NCBI GenBank assembly: GCA_028821195.1
Contig: JAPPHB010000132.1
Location: 126,190-190,189, forward strand
Source of the DNA: Gammaproteobacteria bacterium
GTDB lineage: Bacteria; Gemmatimonadota; Gemmatimonadetes; Longimicrobiales; Gaopeijiaceae
DNA length: 64,000 nt
Direction: 5' to 3'
The position numbers were made by a program, and so were the translations under genes. The notes beneath the pieces are model-generated. The model did not search any database. It had not been told where the DNA came from and saw only the letters and a list, made by a program, of their open reading frames with translations. Every line of letters starts with the position of its first letter. Within the stretch, counting starts at the first letter, position 1. Positions 57,493 through 64,000 of the stretch are shown one piece after another.

Positions 57493-58005
57493 ATGCTGCA
57501 CTTGAACTTGAACGCGCTCGAACGCACGGGTTCGCTCCAGTTGCGAGCGGCGTGCCCGGCCGCTGATTTCGTCCTCGGGGGACGGGGTCCGGAGCTGTCC
57601 GAACCCGTAAGCGTGACTCTGACGGCGAAGTCCATGGCCGCGGGCCAGGTGATGGTCCAGGGGAAGATGTCGACGACCCTGGCGCAGGTGTGCCGGCGCT
57701 GTCTGGAACCCGTCGTGCAGGCGTTTGCGCTGCCGGTCCGGTTCGTTTTCATCCCCGACGACGAATGCGAATGCCGGGATGACGGGGAGGTGCACACCTT
57801 CCCCGCACACCTGGCCGAACTCGACATCGCCGGTCCGCTGCGGGAGGAGTTCGCGCTGGCGGCACCCCTGTACGCAGAATGCCGGCCCGACTGTCGCGGC
57901 CTGTGTCCGGCGTGCGGCTCAAACCGAAACGCGGCCCGGTGCGATTGCTCGTCACCGGATGTCGATGCCCGATGGGAGAAGCTGCGGGCTCTCACGAATC
58001 ACTAG
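57493..58005 (+). CDS. yceD: YceD/DUF177 family protein
   Basis: Protein of 170 residues of the DUF177 (YceD) family, almost always upstream of rpmF and involved in 23S rRNA/ribosome assembly. The family core is VCRRCLEPVVQAFALPVRFVF, and the C-terminus has CRPDCRGLCPACGSN, then CDC, a probable zinc site. The ATG at 57493 is the only in-frame start before the core. It lies just behind a promoter-like site and heads the plsX-fab operon. Confidence 0.92.
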   Translation: MLHLNLNALERTGSLQLRAACPAADFVLGGRGPELSEPVSVTLTAKSMAAGQVMVQGKMSTTLAQVCRRCLEPVVQAFALPVRFVFIPDDECECRDDGEVHTFPAHLAELDIAGPLREEFALAAPLYAECRPDCRGLCPACGSNRNAARCDCSSPDVDARWEKLRALTNH

Positions 58006-58017
58006 AACGAAGAAGCC

Positions 58018-58200
58018 ATGGCCGTACCGAAGCGTCGTACATCCAAGCAGCGGCAGCGCAAGCGCCGCACGCACCAGCGAGCCCAACCCGTCGCGGTGTG
58101 GAACTGCCCGCGCTGCGACGATCCGCAGGTCCCGCACCGTGTGTGTCCCACCTGCGGCTACTACCGGAATCGTCCGGTCATCGAAGTCGAGCTGGACTGA
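58018..58200 (+). CDS. rpmF: 50S ribosomal protein L32
   Basis: Protein of 60 residues with the L32 start MAVPKRRTSKQRQRKRRTH. A zinc ribbon of the CxxC type is retained (CPRC and CPTC), so this is the zinc-binding version. It lies between yceD and plsX as in most bacteria. Confidence 0.97.
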   Translation: MAVPKRRTSKQRQRKRRTHQRAQPVAVWNCPRCDDPQVPHRVCPTCGYYRNRPVIEVELD

Positions 58201-58225
58201 CCACGCCGGCGGCGACCGGTCCACG

Positions 58226-59215
58226 ATGAGAATCGCGCTCGACGCCATGGGCAGCGACGGCGCCCCCGCGACCGAAGTCGCCGGCGCGTTGCACGCCCTT
58301 TCGCACGAAGCCGGGGACGTCACCGTCGTCCTGGTGGGAGACCGCGCGCGGATCGCGGCGCAACTGGACCGGCATGGCGCCGCCGAGGGCGGCCGGCTGG
58401 AGATCGTCCATGCCGCGGAGCGGGTTTCCCCCAACGAGTCCCCCGCGGCCGTCGTGCGCCGCAAGCCCGGCTCGTCCCTCGTGACCGGAGTCGGGCTCCA
58501 TCGCAGAGGCCAGGTGGACGCTTTCGTCAGCGCTGGGCCCACGGGTGCGGTGATGGCCGCGTCGGTGTTTCTGCTCAAGCGGCTGCCGGGAGTGGACCGG
58601 CCCGCCGTCGGGACCCTCATGCCCACCACCAGCCGGGCTCACATGCTGATGCTGGACGCCGGGGCCAACGTGGACTGCCGGCCCCTGCATCTCCTGCAGT
58701 TTGCGTTTCTCGGCCATGTGTACGCACAGGACCTGATGGGGAAACCCGAGCCCCGCATCGGGCTGCTGAACATCGGCTCCGAGCCGGAGAAGGGGGACGA
58801 ACGCACGGTGGAGGCATACCGTCTGCTCAGCCAGAGCGGGCTCAACTTCATCGGCAACGTCGAAGGGCGCGACATCATCCACGGCGGCTGCGACGTACTG
58901 GTCACCGACGGATTCGCCGGCAACGTGCTGCTCAAGTTCTACGAGTCGGTGGCAGGGTTCGTGATCCGGGTGATGGACCGCGAGCAGGAGCGCATCCGCA
59001 CGCCGCTGGCCCGCTCCACCATCGAGATCCTCGACTACGCCGAATACGGGGGCGCTCCGCTCCTGGGGGTTAACGGCGTGTCGGTCATCTGCCACGGCAG
59101 ATCGCCGCCCAAGGCCATCGGCAAGGCCATCGGCGTGGCGGCCAAGGCCGTAAGGACTTCCATGATCGGGCATATCGCCCGCTACCTGGCCGAAACCGCG
59201 GCCCGCATTCCATGA
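58226..59215 (+). CDS. plsX: Phosphate acyltransferase PlsX
   Basis: Converts acyl-ACP to acyl-phosphate, the first committed step to phospholipid in the PlsX/PlsY pathway. The product is 329 residues. Motifs are RIALDAMGSDGAP at the start, SAGPTGAVMAAS, GLLNIGSEPEKGD and VTDGFAGNVLLKFYE. The ATG at 58226 was chosen because the conserved MRIALDAMG is the family start; the longer open frame covers rpmF. The end overlaps fabH. Confidence 0.96.
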   Translation: MRIALDAMGSDGAPATEVAGALHALSHEAGDVTVVLVGDRARIAAQLDRHGAAEGGRLEIVHAAERVSPNESPAAVVRRKPGSSLVTGVGLHRRGQVDAFVSAGPTGAVMAASVFLLKRLPGVDRPAVGTLMPTTSRAHMLMLDAGANVDCRPLHLLQFAFLGHVYAQDLMGKPEPRIGLLNIGSEPEKGDERTVEAYRLLSQSGLNFIGNVEGRDIIHGGCDVLVTDGFAGNVLLKFYESVAGFVIRVMDREQERIRTPLARSTIEILDYAEYGGAPLLGVNGVSVICHGRSPPKAIGKAIGVAAKAVRTSMIGHIARYLAETAARIP

Positions 59216-60198
59216 CCCGACCCATCAGCGAAGTCGCCAGCACGGGACGGTTCCTCCCGGATCGCGTCCTCACCAACGAGGACTGGACGCGCATGGTGGA
59301 CACGACCGAGCAATGGATCGTGGAGCGCACCGGCATCCATGAGCGCCGCGTCGCGAGCTCGTGCACCTCCGTGTGCGACATGGGCGTCGCCGCGGCGGAG
59401 CAGGCTCTCGAGCGGGCCGGGGTGGGCGCCGGGGACGTGGACCTGCTGCTGGTTTCCACCGCGACGCCGGACAGGCTGCTGCCCTCCACCGCGTGCGACA
59501 TCCAGGCCCGGCTGGGCGCGAACAAGGCGGCGGCCATGGACATCTCCGCGGCCTGCACCGGATACCTCTACATCCTGGCCCTGGCCGAGGGCTACATCGC
59601 GAGCGGCATGGGCGAGGTGGTCCTGGTGGTGTCCACCGAGAAGATGACGTCGATCATGGACTGGGAGGACCGGTCCACCGCGGTGCTGTTCGGAGACGGG
59701 GCGGGCGCCAGCGTGATCCGCCGCGCGACCGGCGACCGGGGGATTCTCGCCAACGACATCCGGTCCGACGGAAAGCTCGCGGACCTGCTTCAGAGGCCGG
59801 GAGGAGGCGCTCTCCGGCCCTTTGACGATTCCGTGCTCGCGGACCGGTCCCACCTGCTGCTCATGGAAGGCCGGGAGGTGTTCAAGAACGCGGTGCGGGC
59901 CATGTCCAGGTCCTCCCGTCTCGCGATCAGGCAGGCCGGCTGGACGGCGGACGAGGTCGACCTCCTCATCCCCCACCAGGCCAACATCCGCATCATCGAG
60001 GCGACCGCCCGCTACGCGCGCGTTCCCATGGAGAAGGTGTACGTCAACGTCCACCGCTACGGGAACATCAGCTCGGCGACGGTCCCGGTCGCGCTCGACG
60101 AAGCGCTGGAGCAGGGCCGCATCGGACCCGGATCCAACGTCCTGCTGGTCGCCTTCGGGGCGGGCCTCACGTGGGGCGCCACGGCCCTCCGCGTGTAG
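59212..60198 (+). CDS. fabH: 3-oxoacyl-ACP synthase III
   Basis: Condensing enzyme that starts fatty acid synthesis from acetyl-CoA and malonyl-ACP, 328 residues. The catalytic triad is C115 (ISAACTGYLY), H255 (IPHQANIR) and N285 (HRYGNISSAT). The C-terminus GAGLTWGATALRV is typical. The ATG overlaps plsX by four bases. Confidence 0.97.
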   Translation: MTRPISEVASTGRFLPDRVLTNEDWTRMVDTTEQWIVERTGIHERRVASSCTSVCDMGVAAAEQALERAGVGAGDVDLLLVSTATPDRLLPSTACDIQARLGANKAAAMDISAACTGYLYILALAEGYIASGMGEVVLVVSTEKMTSIMDWEDRSTAVLFGDGAGASVIRRATGDRGILANDIRSDGKLADLLQRPGGGALRPFDDSVLADRSHLLLMEGREVFKNAVRAMSRSSRLAIRQAGWTADEVDLLIPHQANIRIIEATARYARVPMEKVYVNVHRYGNISSATVPVALDEALEQGRIGPGSNVLLVAFGAGLTWGATALRV

Positions 60199-60224
60199 CG
60201 GCCTCCACCGTCGATCGTCGTCAG

Positions 60225-61175
60225 GTGTCACTGGCTCTCCTCTTCCCCGGACAGGGATCGCAGTTTCCCGGGATGGGACGCGACCTGGCAGCCGCCTATC
60301 CGGAGGCTGCGCGGGTCTTCGAGCGCGCGGACGACATCCTCGGGTTCTCCCTTTCACGCCTCGCCTGGGAAGGCCCCGAGGACCAGTTGGTGCAGACACA
60401 CAACGCACAGCCCGCGATCCTGGTCCATTCCCTCGCCGCGCTCGCGATGCTCAAGCCGCGAATGGGACCCATCGCCTGCGCCGCGGGGCATTCGCTGGGC
60501 GAGTTCTCCGCGCACGCCGCCGCAGGTACGCTCCAATTCGACGATGCCGTGTACGCGGTGCGACGCCGCGGCGAGCTCATGCGTGAAGCGGGGCGCGCCC
60601 GCCCGGGGTCCATGGCGGCCATCCTGGGCCTGGGAGAACCCGAAGTGCGTGAAGTGTGCCGGGCCGTCTCCGGGAAGGGGCTGGTATGTGTTCCGGCCAA
60701 CTTCAACGCCCCCACGCAGATCGTGGTCAGCGGCGACGCGGACGCGATCGACAGGGTCCTGGCGCGCGCCAGGGAAGCCGGTGCCAGGCGAGCCGTGCGG
60801 CTGGCCGTGTCCGGCGCCTTTCATTCGCCTCTGATGGCCGTGGCGGAGGAGGGTTTGCGGAAGTGTTTTCGCAGCCTATCTTTCGGACCGCCCGAGTTTC
60901 CGGTCTTTTCGAACGTGACCGCCGGGGCCGTCCAGGATTCCGGCCTCGCGCGTCGGCTGTTGGTCCGGCAGCTCACTTCTCCGGTATTGTGGTCCCAATC
61001 GGTCAGGTCCATGGTTGAAAGCGGTGTGGAGCGATTCGTCGAGATCGGCCCCGGGTCGGTGCTGTGCGGATTGAGCCGGCGCAACGCCCGGGGCGTCAAG
61101 GCCGTCTCCGTGGGCACCTCAAGCGGCGTCCAAAAGCTGTTCCCCGATCCCGTCGCGGCCGGGAGCCGGCCATGA
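60225..61175 (+). CDS. fabD: Malonyl-CoA:ACP transacylase
   Basis: Loads malonate onto ACP. The product is 316 residues. LLFPGQGSQFPGMG marks the start, the nucleophile is S90 in GHSLGEFSA, the catalytic His is in GAFHSPLM, and the family block FSNVTA is present. The GTG at 60225 starts right at the conserved region with a weak ribosome binding site. The stop overlaps fabG. Confidence 0.95.
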   Translation: MSLALLFPGQGSQFPGMGRDLAAAYPEAARVFERADDILGFSLSRLAWEGPEDQLVQTHNAQPAILVHSLAALAMLKPRMGPIACAAGHSLGEFSAHAAAGTLQFDDAVYAVRRRGELMREAGRARPGSMAAILGLGEPEVREVCRAVSGKGLVCVPANFNAPTQIVVSGDADAIDRVLARAREAGARRAVRLAVSGAFHSPLMAVAEEGLRKCFRSLSFGPPEFPVFSNVTAGAVQDSGLARRLLVRQLTSPVLWSQSVRSMVESGVERFVEIGPGSVLCGLSRRNARGVKAVSVGTSSGVQKLFPDPVAAGSRP

Positions 61176-61912
61176 GCGGCGCGCTGGCCGGACAGACCGC
61201 CCTGGTGACCGGCGGATCACGGGGCATAGGGTTCGCGATATCACAGGTTCTGGCGCAGGACGGGGCCCGTGTGGCGATCGTGGACATCGACGAGAAAGGG
61301 GCCGTCACCGCCGCCGCTCGACTCGAGGGCGACGGTCACGCGGGCTATTTCTGCGATGTCGGAGATCCCGGGCAGTGCCGCGCTACGGTCGCTGCGGTGA
61401 CCAGGGCGCAGGGCATCGTTACGATTCTGGTCAACAACGCGGGGATCACCCGGGACAGTCTTCTCGTGCGCATGAAGGACGAGGACTGGGACGCGGTGAT
61501 CAGGGTCAACCTCACGGGCGCCTTCAACATGACGCGCGCCGCGTGCAGGGGCATGATGAAGCGCCGATCCGGCTCCATCGTCAACATCAGCTCCGTAATC
61601 GGCCTGATGGGCAATGCCGGTCAGACCAATTATGGCGCCTCCAAGGCCGGGCTCGTGGGGCTCACCAAGAGCGTCGCCCGGGAGTTTGCCAAGCGGGGAG
61701 TGCGCTGCAACGCGATCGCTCCCGGCTACATCGCCACGGACATGACCGCCGGCCTGGACGAACGCACCACCGGGGAGCTCGGGTCGCGCATCCCGATGGG
61801 CCGGCTGGGAGAGCCCTCCGACGTTGCCGACGTTGCGCGGTTTCTCGCCGGGCCGGAGGCGCGGTACGTTACCGGTCAGGTCCTGGCCGTGGACGGCGGC
61901 ATGGCGATGTAG
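61172..61912 (+). CDS. fabG: 3-oxoacyl-ACP reductase
   Basis: NADPH-dependent short-chain dehydrogenase of the fatty acid elongation cycle, 246 residues. The cofactor loop is TGGSRGIG (13-20), NNAG is at 88-91, and the catalytic residues are S140, Y154 and K158 (YGASK). The C-terminus VTGQVLAVDGGMAM is typical. The ATG overlaps the fabD stop. Confidence 0.97.
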   Translation: MSGALAGQTALVTGGSRGIGFAISQVLAQDGARVAIVDIDEKGAVTAAARLEGDGHAGYFCDVGDPGQCRATVAAVTRAQGIVTILVNNAGITRDSLLVRMKDEDWDAVIRVNLTGAFNMTRAACRGMMKRRSGSIVNISSVIGLMGNAGQTNYGASKAGLVGLTKSVAREFAKRGVRCNAIAPGYIATDMTAGLDERTTGELGSRIPMGRLGEPSDVADVARFLAGPEARYVTGQVLAVDGGMAM

Positions 61913-61967
61913 CCCGATGATCACTCATTAGCGGCGGAAAACCGCAACACAAGGGAGGAACAGGGAG

Positions 61968-62210
61968 ATGGCGGACAGCATCGAGGGCCGGGTAAAGGAC
62001 ATCATCGTCACGGAACTCGGCGTCGAGGAGGACCAGGTCACGGCCGAGGCTTCGTTCATGGAGGATCTTGGAGCCGATTCGCTCGACACCGTGGAACTGG
62101 TGATGGCCTTTGAAGAGGAGTTCGGAATCGACATTCCCGACTCCGATGCCGAGCAGATGCGCACCGTGGGCGACGCGATCGGCTACATTCGCAAGGCCGC
62201 CGCATCCTGA
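61968..62210 (+). CDS. acpP: Acyl carrier protein
   Basis: Acidic 80-residue carrier of the growing acyl chain. The phosphopantetheine serine is S38 in [13 protein letters not shown] strong ribosome binding site (GGGAGGAA) precedes the ATG, fitting high expression, and a small GCGG-AAAA-CCGC hairpin (61934-61945) lies in the 55-base gap after fabG. Confidence 0.97.
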   Translation: MADSIEGRVKDIIVTELGVEEDQVTAEASFMEDLGADSLDTVELVMAFEEEFGIDIPDSDAEQMRTVGDAIGYIRKAAAS

Positions 62211-62250
62211 CCCCGGTGCGCGGGAGAGGCGCCGCACGGCCCGAGGACAC

Positions 62251-63537
62251 ATGAGCGGCCCTTCGGAGAATGGTACCGCCGGGGCAAGCCGGCGGGTTGT
62301 CGTTACCGGGATCGGGATGATCACTCCCCTCGGCAGCGACGTCACGTCTTCCTGGGCGGCCCTGCTGGCCGGCACGAACGGCGGCGGCCCGATCACCCAC
62401 TTCGACGCCGACGACCGCTTTGCCACCCGGATTGCGTGCGAGGTCAGGGATTTCGATCCCTCCGGGGACCTGAACAAGCGGGAGATCCGGCGCTACGACC
62501 GCTTCGCGCAGTTTGCCGTGGTGGCCGCCGCGGAAGCCATGGCCTCCGCGGGGCTGGATGGCTGCCCGCCGGGTGTCTCCCCCCAACGTTTCGGCGTGAT
62601 CATCGGCAGCGGGATCGGCGGCGTCGACACCTATGAGAGTCAGGTCCGCAAGCTGGTGAAGTTCGGGCCGCGCCGGATCAGCCCCTTCTTCGTTCCGATG
62701 TTCATTCCCAACATCGGGTCCGGGCTGGTTTCGATTCGTTACGGCGCCCAGGGTCCGAACCACTCCACCGTGTCGGCGTGCTCCTCCGGGGCGCACGCCA
62801 TCGGCGATGCCCTCCGCGTCATCCAGCGAGGCGACGCCGACGTGATGGTGGCCGGGGGCGCGGAAGCCGCCATCGTGCCCATCTCCATCGCCGGCTTCGC
62901 CTCCATGAAGGCAATGTCGAGACGCAACGACACCCCGGAGACGGCGAGCCGGCCCTTCGACGCCACCCGTGACGGCTTCGTCATCGGAGAGGGCGCGGGC
63001 TGCCTGGTGCTCGAGTCGCTCGACACCGCCGAGGCGCGGGGCGCGCGCATTCTGGGGGAAGTCGCGGGCTGCGGGGCCACCGCGGACGCCTACCACATCA
63101 CCGCGCCGGTTCCGGGAGGCGCGGGAGCCCAGCAGGCCATGCGGCTGGCGCTGGAGGACGGGGGCATCGCGCCGGAGGAAGTCGGTTACATCAACGCGCA
63201 CGGCACGTCGACCCCCTACAACGACGAGGTCGAGACGGCCGCCATCAAGGCGGTGTTGGGGGAAGAAGCGGCCCGGGCGGCCATCGTTGGCAGCACCAAG
63301 TCGATGACGGGGCACACGCTGGGCGCGGCGGGCGCCATCGAGTCGGTCATCTCGGTGATGGTGCTGATGGAGGGCCGGATCCCACCCACGACCAACTACG
63401 AGCACCCCGACCCCGAATGCGACCTCGACTACGCCACCGACGGCATGGTCGAAAGACCTGTCGAGGCGGCCCTCTCCAACTCGTTTGGTTTCGGAGGGCA
63501 CAACGTATGTCTCGCCTTCCGGCGCTGGCACGCCTGA
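62251..63537 (+). CDS. fabF: 3-oxoacyl-ACP synthase II
   Basis: Elongating condensing enzyme, 428 residues. Catalytic Cys C177 lies in VSACSSGAHAIG, and the two histidines in NAHGTSTPYND and GHTLGAAGA, with the Lys in STKSMTGH. The N-terminus RRVVVTGIGMITPLG is standard. The ATG at 62251 was preferred over the longer frame, which runs into acpP. It is the last gene of the fab operon. Confidence 0.97.
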   Translation: MSGPSENGTAGASRRVVVTGIGMITPLGSDVTSSWAALLAGTNGGGPITHFDADDRFATRIACEVRDFDPSGDLNKREIRRYDRFAQFAVVAAAEAMASAGLDGCPPGVSPQRFGVIIGSGIGGVDTYESQVRKLVKFGPRRISPFFVPMFIPNIGSGLVSIRYGAQGPNHSTVSACSSGAHAIGDALRVIQRGDADVMVAGGAEAAIVPISIAGFASMKAMSRRNDTPETASRPFDATRDGFVIGEGAGCLVLESLDTAEARGARILGEVAGCGATADAYHITAPVPGGAGAQQAMRLALEDGGIAPEEVGYINAHGTSTPYNDEVETAAIKAVLGEEAARAAIVGSTKSMTGHTLGAAGAIESVISVMVLMEGRIPPTTNYEHPDPECDLDYATDGMVERPVEAALSNSFGFGGHNVCLAFRRWHA

Positions 63538-63785
63538 GCGAGCCCTTCCGCGCCTCCCGGGGGTAGCAGTCCGTGAATGAACTCCCCCCGGCATTCGAAC
63601 GCCGATGCATCCGCGCTGGATCGCTTCGCTCTGCGTTGCCTTTCGGCCCAATAGCGCTGCTATTCGGCCTTCAAGGCGCCTTGCCGGCCCGGCAGTCGGT
63701 CGTGGATTCGCATCTGCTCATGGAGGTTGAACTTACGGGATTGGCCGGTCGGATTCCAGCCGTTTGACTCCCGCCGATTGCGGAT
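63538..63785. other. Intergenic region after fabF, possible element boundary
   Basis: 248 bases without a gene between fabF and the convergent recombinase. It holds a long inverted repeat (63645-63669) and GTTTGACTCCCGCC (63762-63775), which matches the 3' half of a tRNA/tmRNA T-arm at 13 of 14 positions compared with GTTCGACTCCCGCC. The 5' half needed for a tRNA is absent. Confidence 0.4.
63645..63669. repeat. Long inverted repeat downstream of fabF
   Basis: Arms GGCCCAATAGC and GCTATTCGGCC with a three-base loop (GCT); 10 of 11 pairs match. There is no T-tract. It could be a terminator-like structure for the fab operon or part of a recombination site. Confidence 0.5.
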
Positions 63786-64000
63786 CTAGCCGCGAGACCT
63801 TCTACGGGCTTCCAGAGCCGTCCGAAGCTGTCCCTCATCCGCGCGCTGATAACACTGAAGAACCGTCTTCGCCGTCTTCCAGCCGCCCAGCTCGCAGAGC
63901 ACCTTCAGCGGCTGATCCATCAGGTCGCTGGCGAACTTCCGCCGCAGCGAGTGCCAGCCCCTGCCGGGCTTCGGTTCCAGACCCGCGAGCCTTTCGGCCC
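63786..64000 (-). CDS. Tyrosine recombinase/phage integrase, C-terminal end (cut by window)
   Basis: The last 70 codons of a minus-strand gene that enters from beyond the window. It reads GRGWHSLRRKFASDLM (the HxxR catalytic box), then LCELGGWKTAKTVLQCYQRAD with the nucleophile Tyr in the usual place, and ends RRRSRG. This is the catalytic C-terminus of a tyrosine recombinase. It faces fabF. It implies a prophage or genomic island beyond 64000; the rest of the protein is not visible. Confidence 0.85.
   Translation of the reverse strand, partial: AERLAGLEPKPGRGWHSLRRKFASDLMDQPLKVLCELGGWKTAKTVLQCYQRADEGQLRTALEARRRSRG

Noticed and set aside
63588..63605. tRNA-like T-loop (ggcattcgaacgcc) after fabF
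   Set aside because: Only a three-pair stem with an eight-base loop, and no acceptor, D or anticodon arms around it.
63751..63780. Complete tRNA or tmRNA at the T-arm-like sequence
   Set aside because: The 5' strand of the T-stem does not pair (cagcc against cccgc); only a 3' half-match is present, so at most an attachment-site fragment.

Overview
The window is 64 kb of compact, GC-rich bacterial chromosome carrying mostly housekeeping genes. Gene content (short-form ProRS, DUF4159/DUF4175/TPR envelope cluster, large TonB receptor, many small lipoproteins, full nuo operon) and promoter-like sites of the form TTG-N19-21-TAnnTT suggest a Gram-negative member of the FCB group, most likely Gemmatimonadota. 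This placement is inference; there is no rRNA in the window.

Layout. 1-4104: proS (5' cut), lysA, guaA on the plus strand. 4136-6483: an OPT-family oligopeptide transporter with a coupled small lipoprotein, minus strand. 6484-6788: divergent control region with two matching palindromes in front of clpB (6789-9383), followed by a small lipoprotein. 9882-10337: methylmalonyl-CoA epimerase (minus). 10453-11650: trxA and rsmI. 11701-18801: a four-gene, translationally coupled envelope cluster (DUF4159, DUF4175-like, TPR, secreted protein of unknown function). 18842-21442: a DinG-type helicase fused to an N-terminal RadC-like JAMM domain. 21572-29186: small membrane protein, then a chain FAH-family hydrolase / TonB-like protein / valS / Ig-like lipoprotein / selA. 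29327-32820: ErpA/IscA-type protein, MBL hydrolase, purN, purH. 32909-35470: TonB-dependent receptor (minus), then a truncated transposase-like gene and a 452-bp gene-free stretch. 36376-50524: complete nuoA-N operon in canonical order. 50625-54765: phosphohexomutase and UPF0182 protein. 54899-57399: sucC, sucD, ndk. 57493-63537: yceD, rpmF, plsX, fabH, fabD, fabG, acpP, fabF. 63786-64000: the C-terminal end of a tyrosine recombinase (minus), suggesting an integrated element begins beyond the window.

How the parts work together. The nuo operon and sucCD feed respiratory and TCA-cycle energy metabolism; ndk is coupled to sucD and can spread the nucleotide triphosphate made by succinyl-CoA synthetase. 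The yceD-rpmF-plsX-fab operon makes acyl-ACP for phospholipid. guaA, purN and purH serve purine synthesis; lysA makes lysine. ClpB, trxA and the A-type Fe-S carrier handle protein quality, redox and cofactor supply. The less ordinary content is the JAMM-DinG fusion with one Fe-S cysteine position changed to Ser, the paired clpB operators, the envelope cluster, an isolated selA implying selenocysteine use, and two mobile-element traces.
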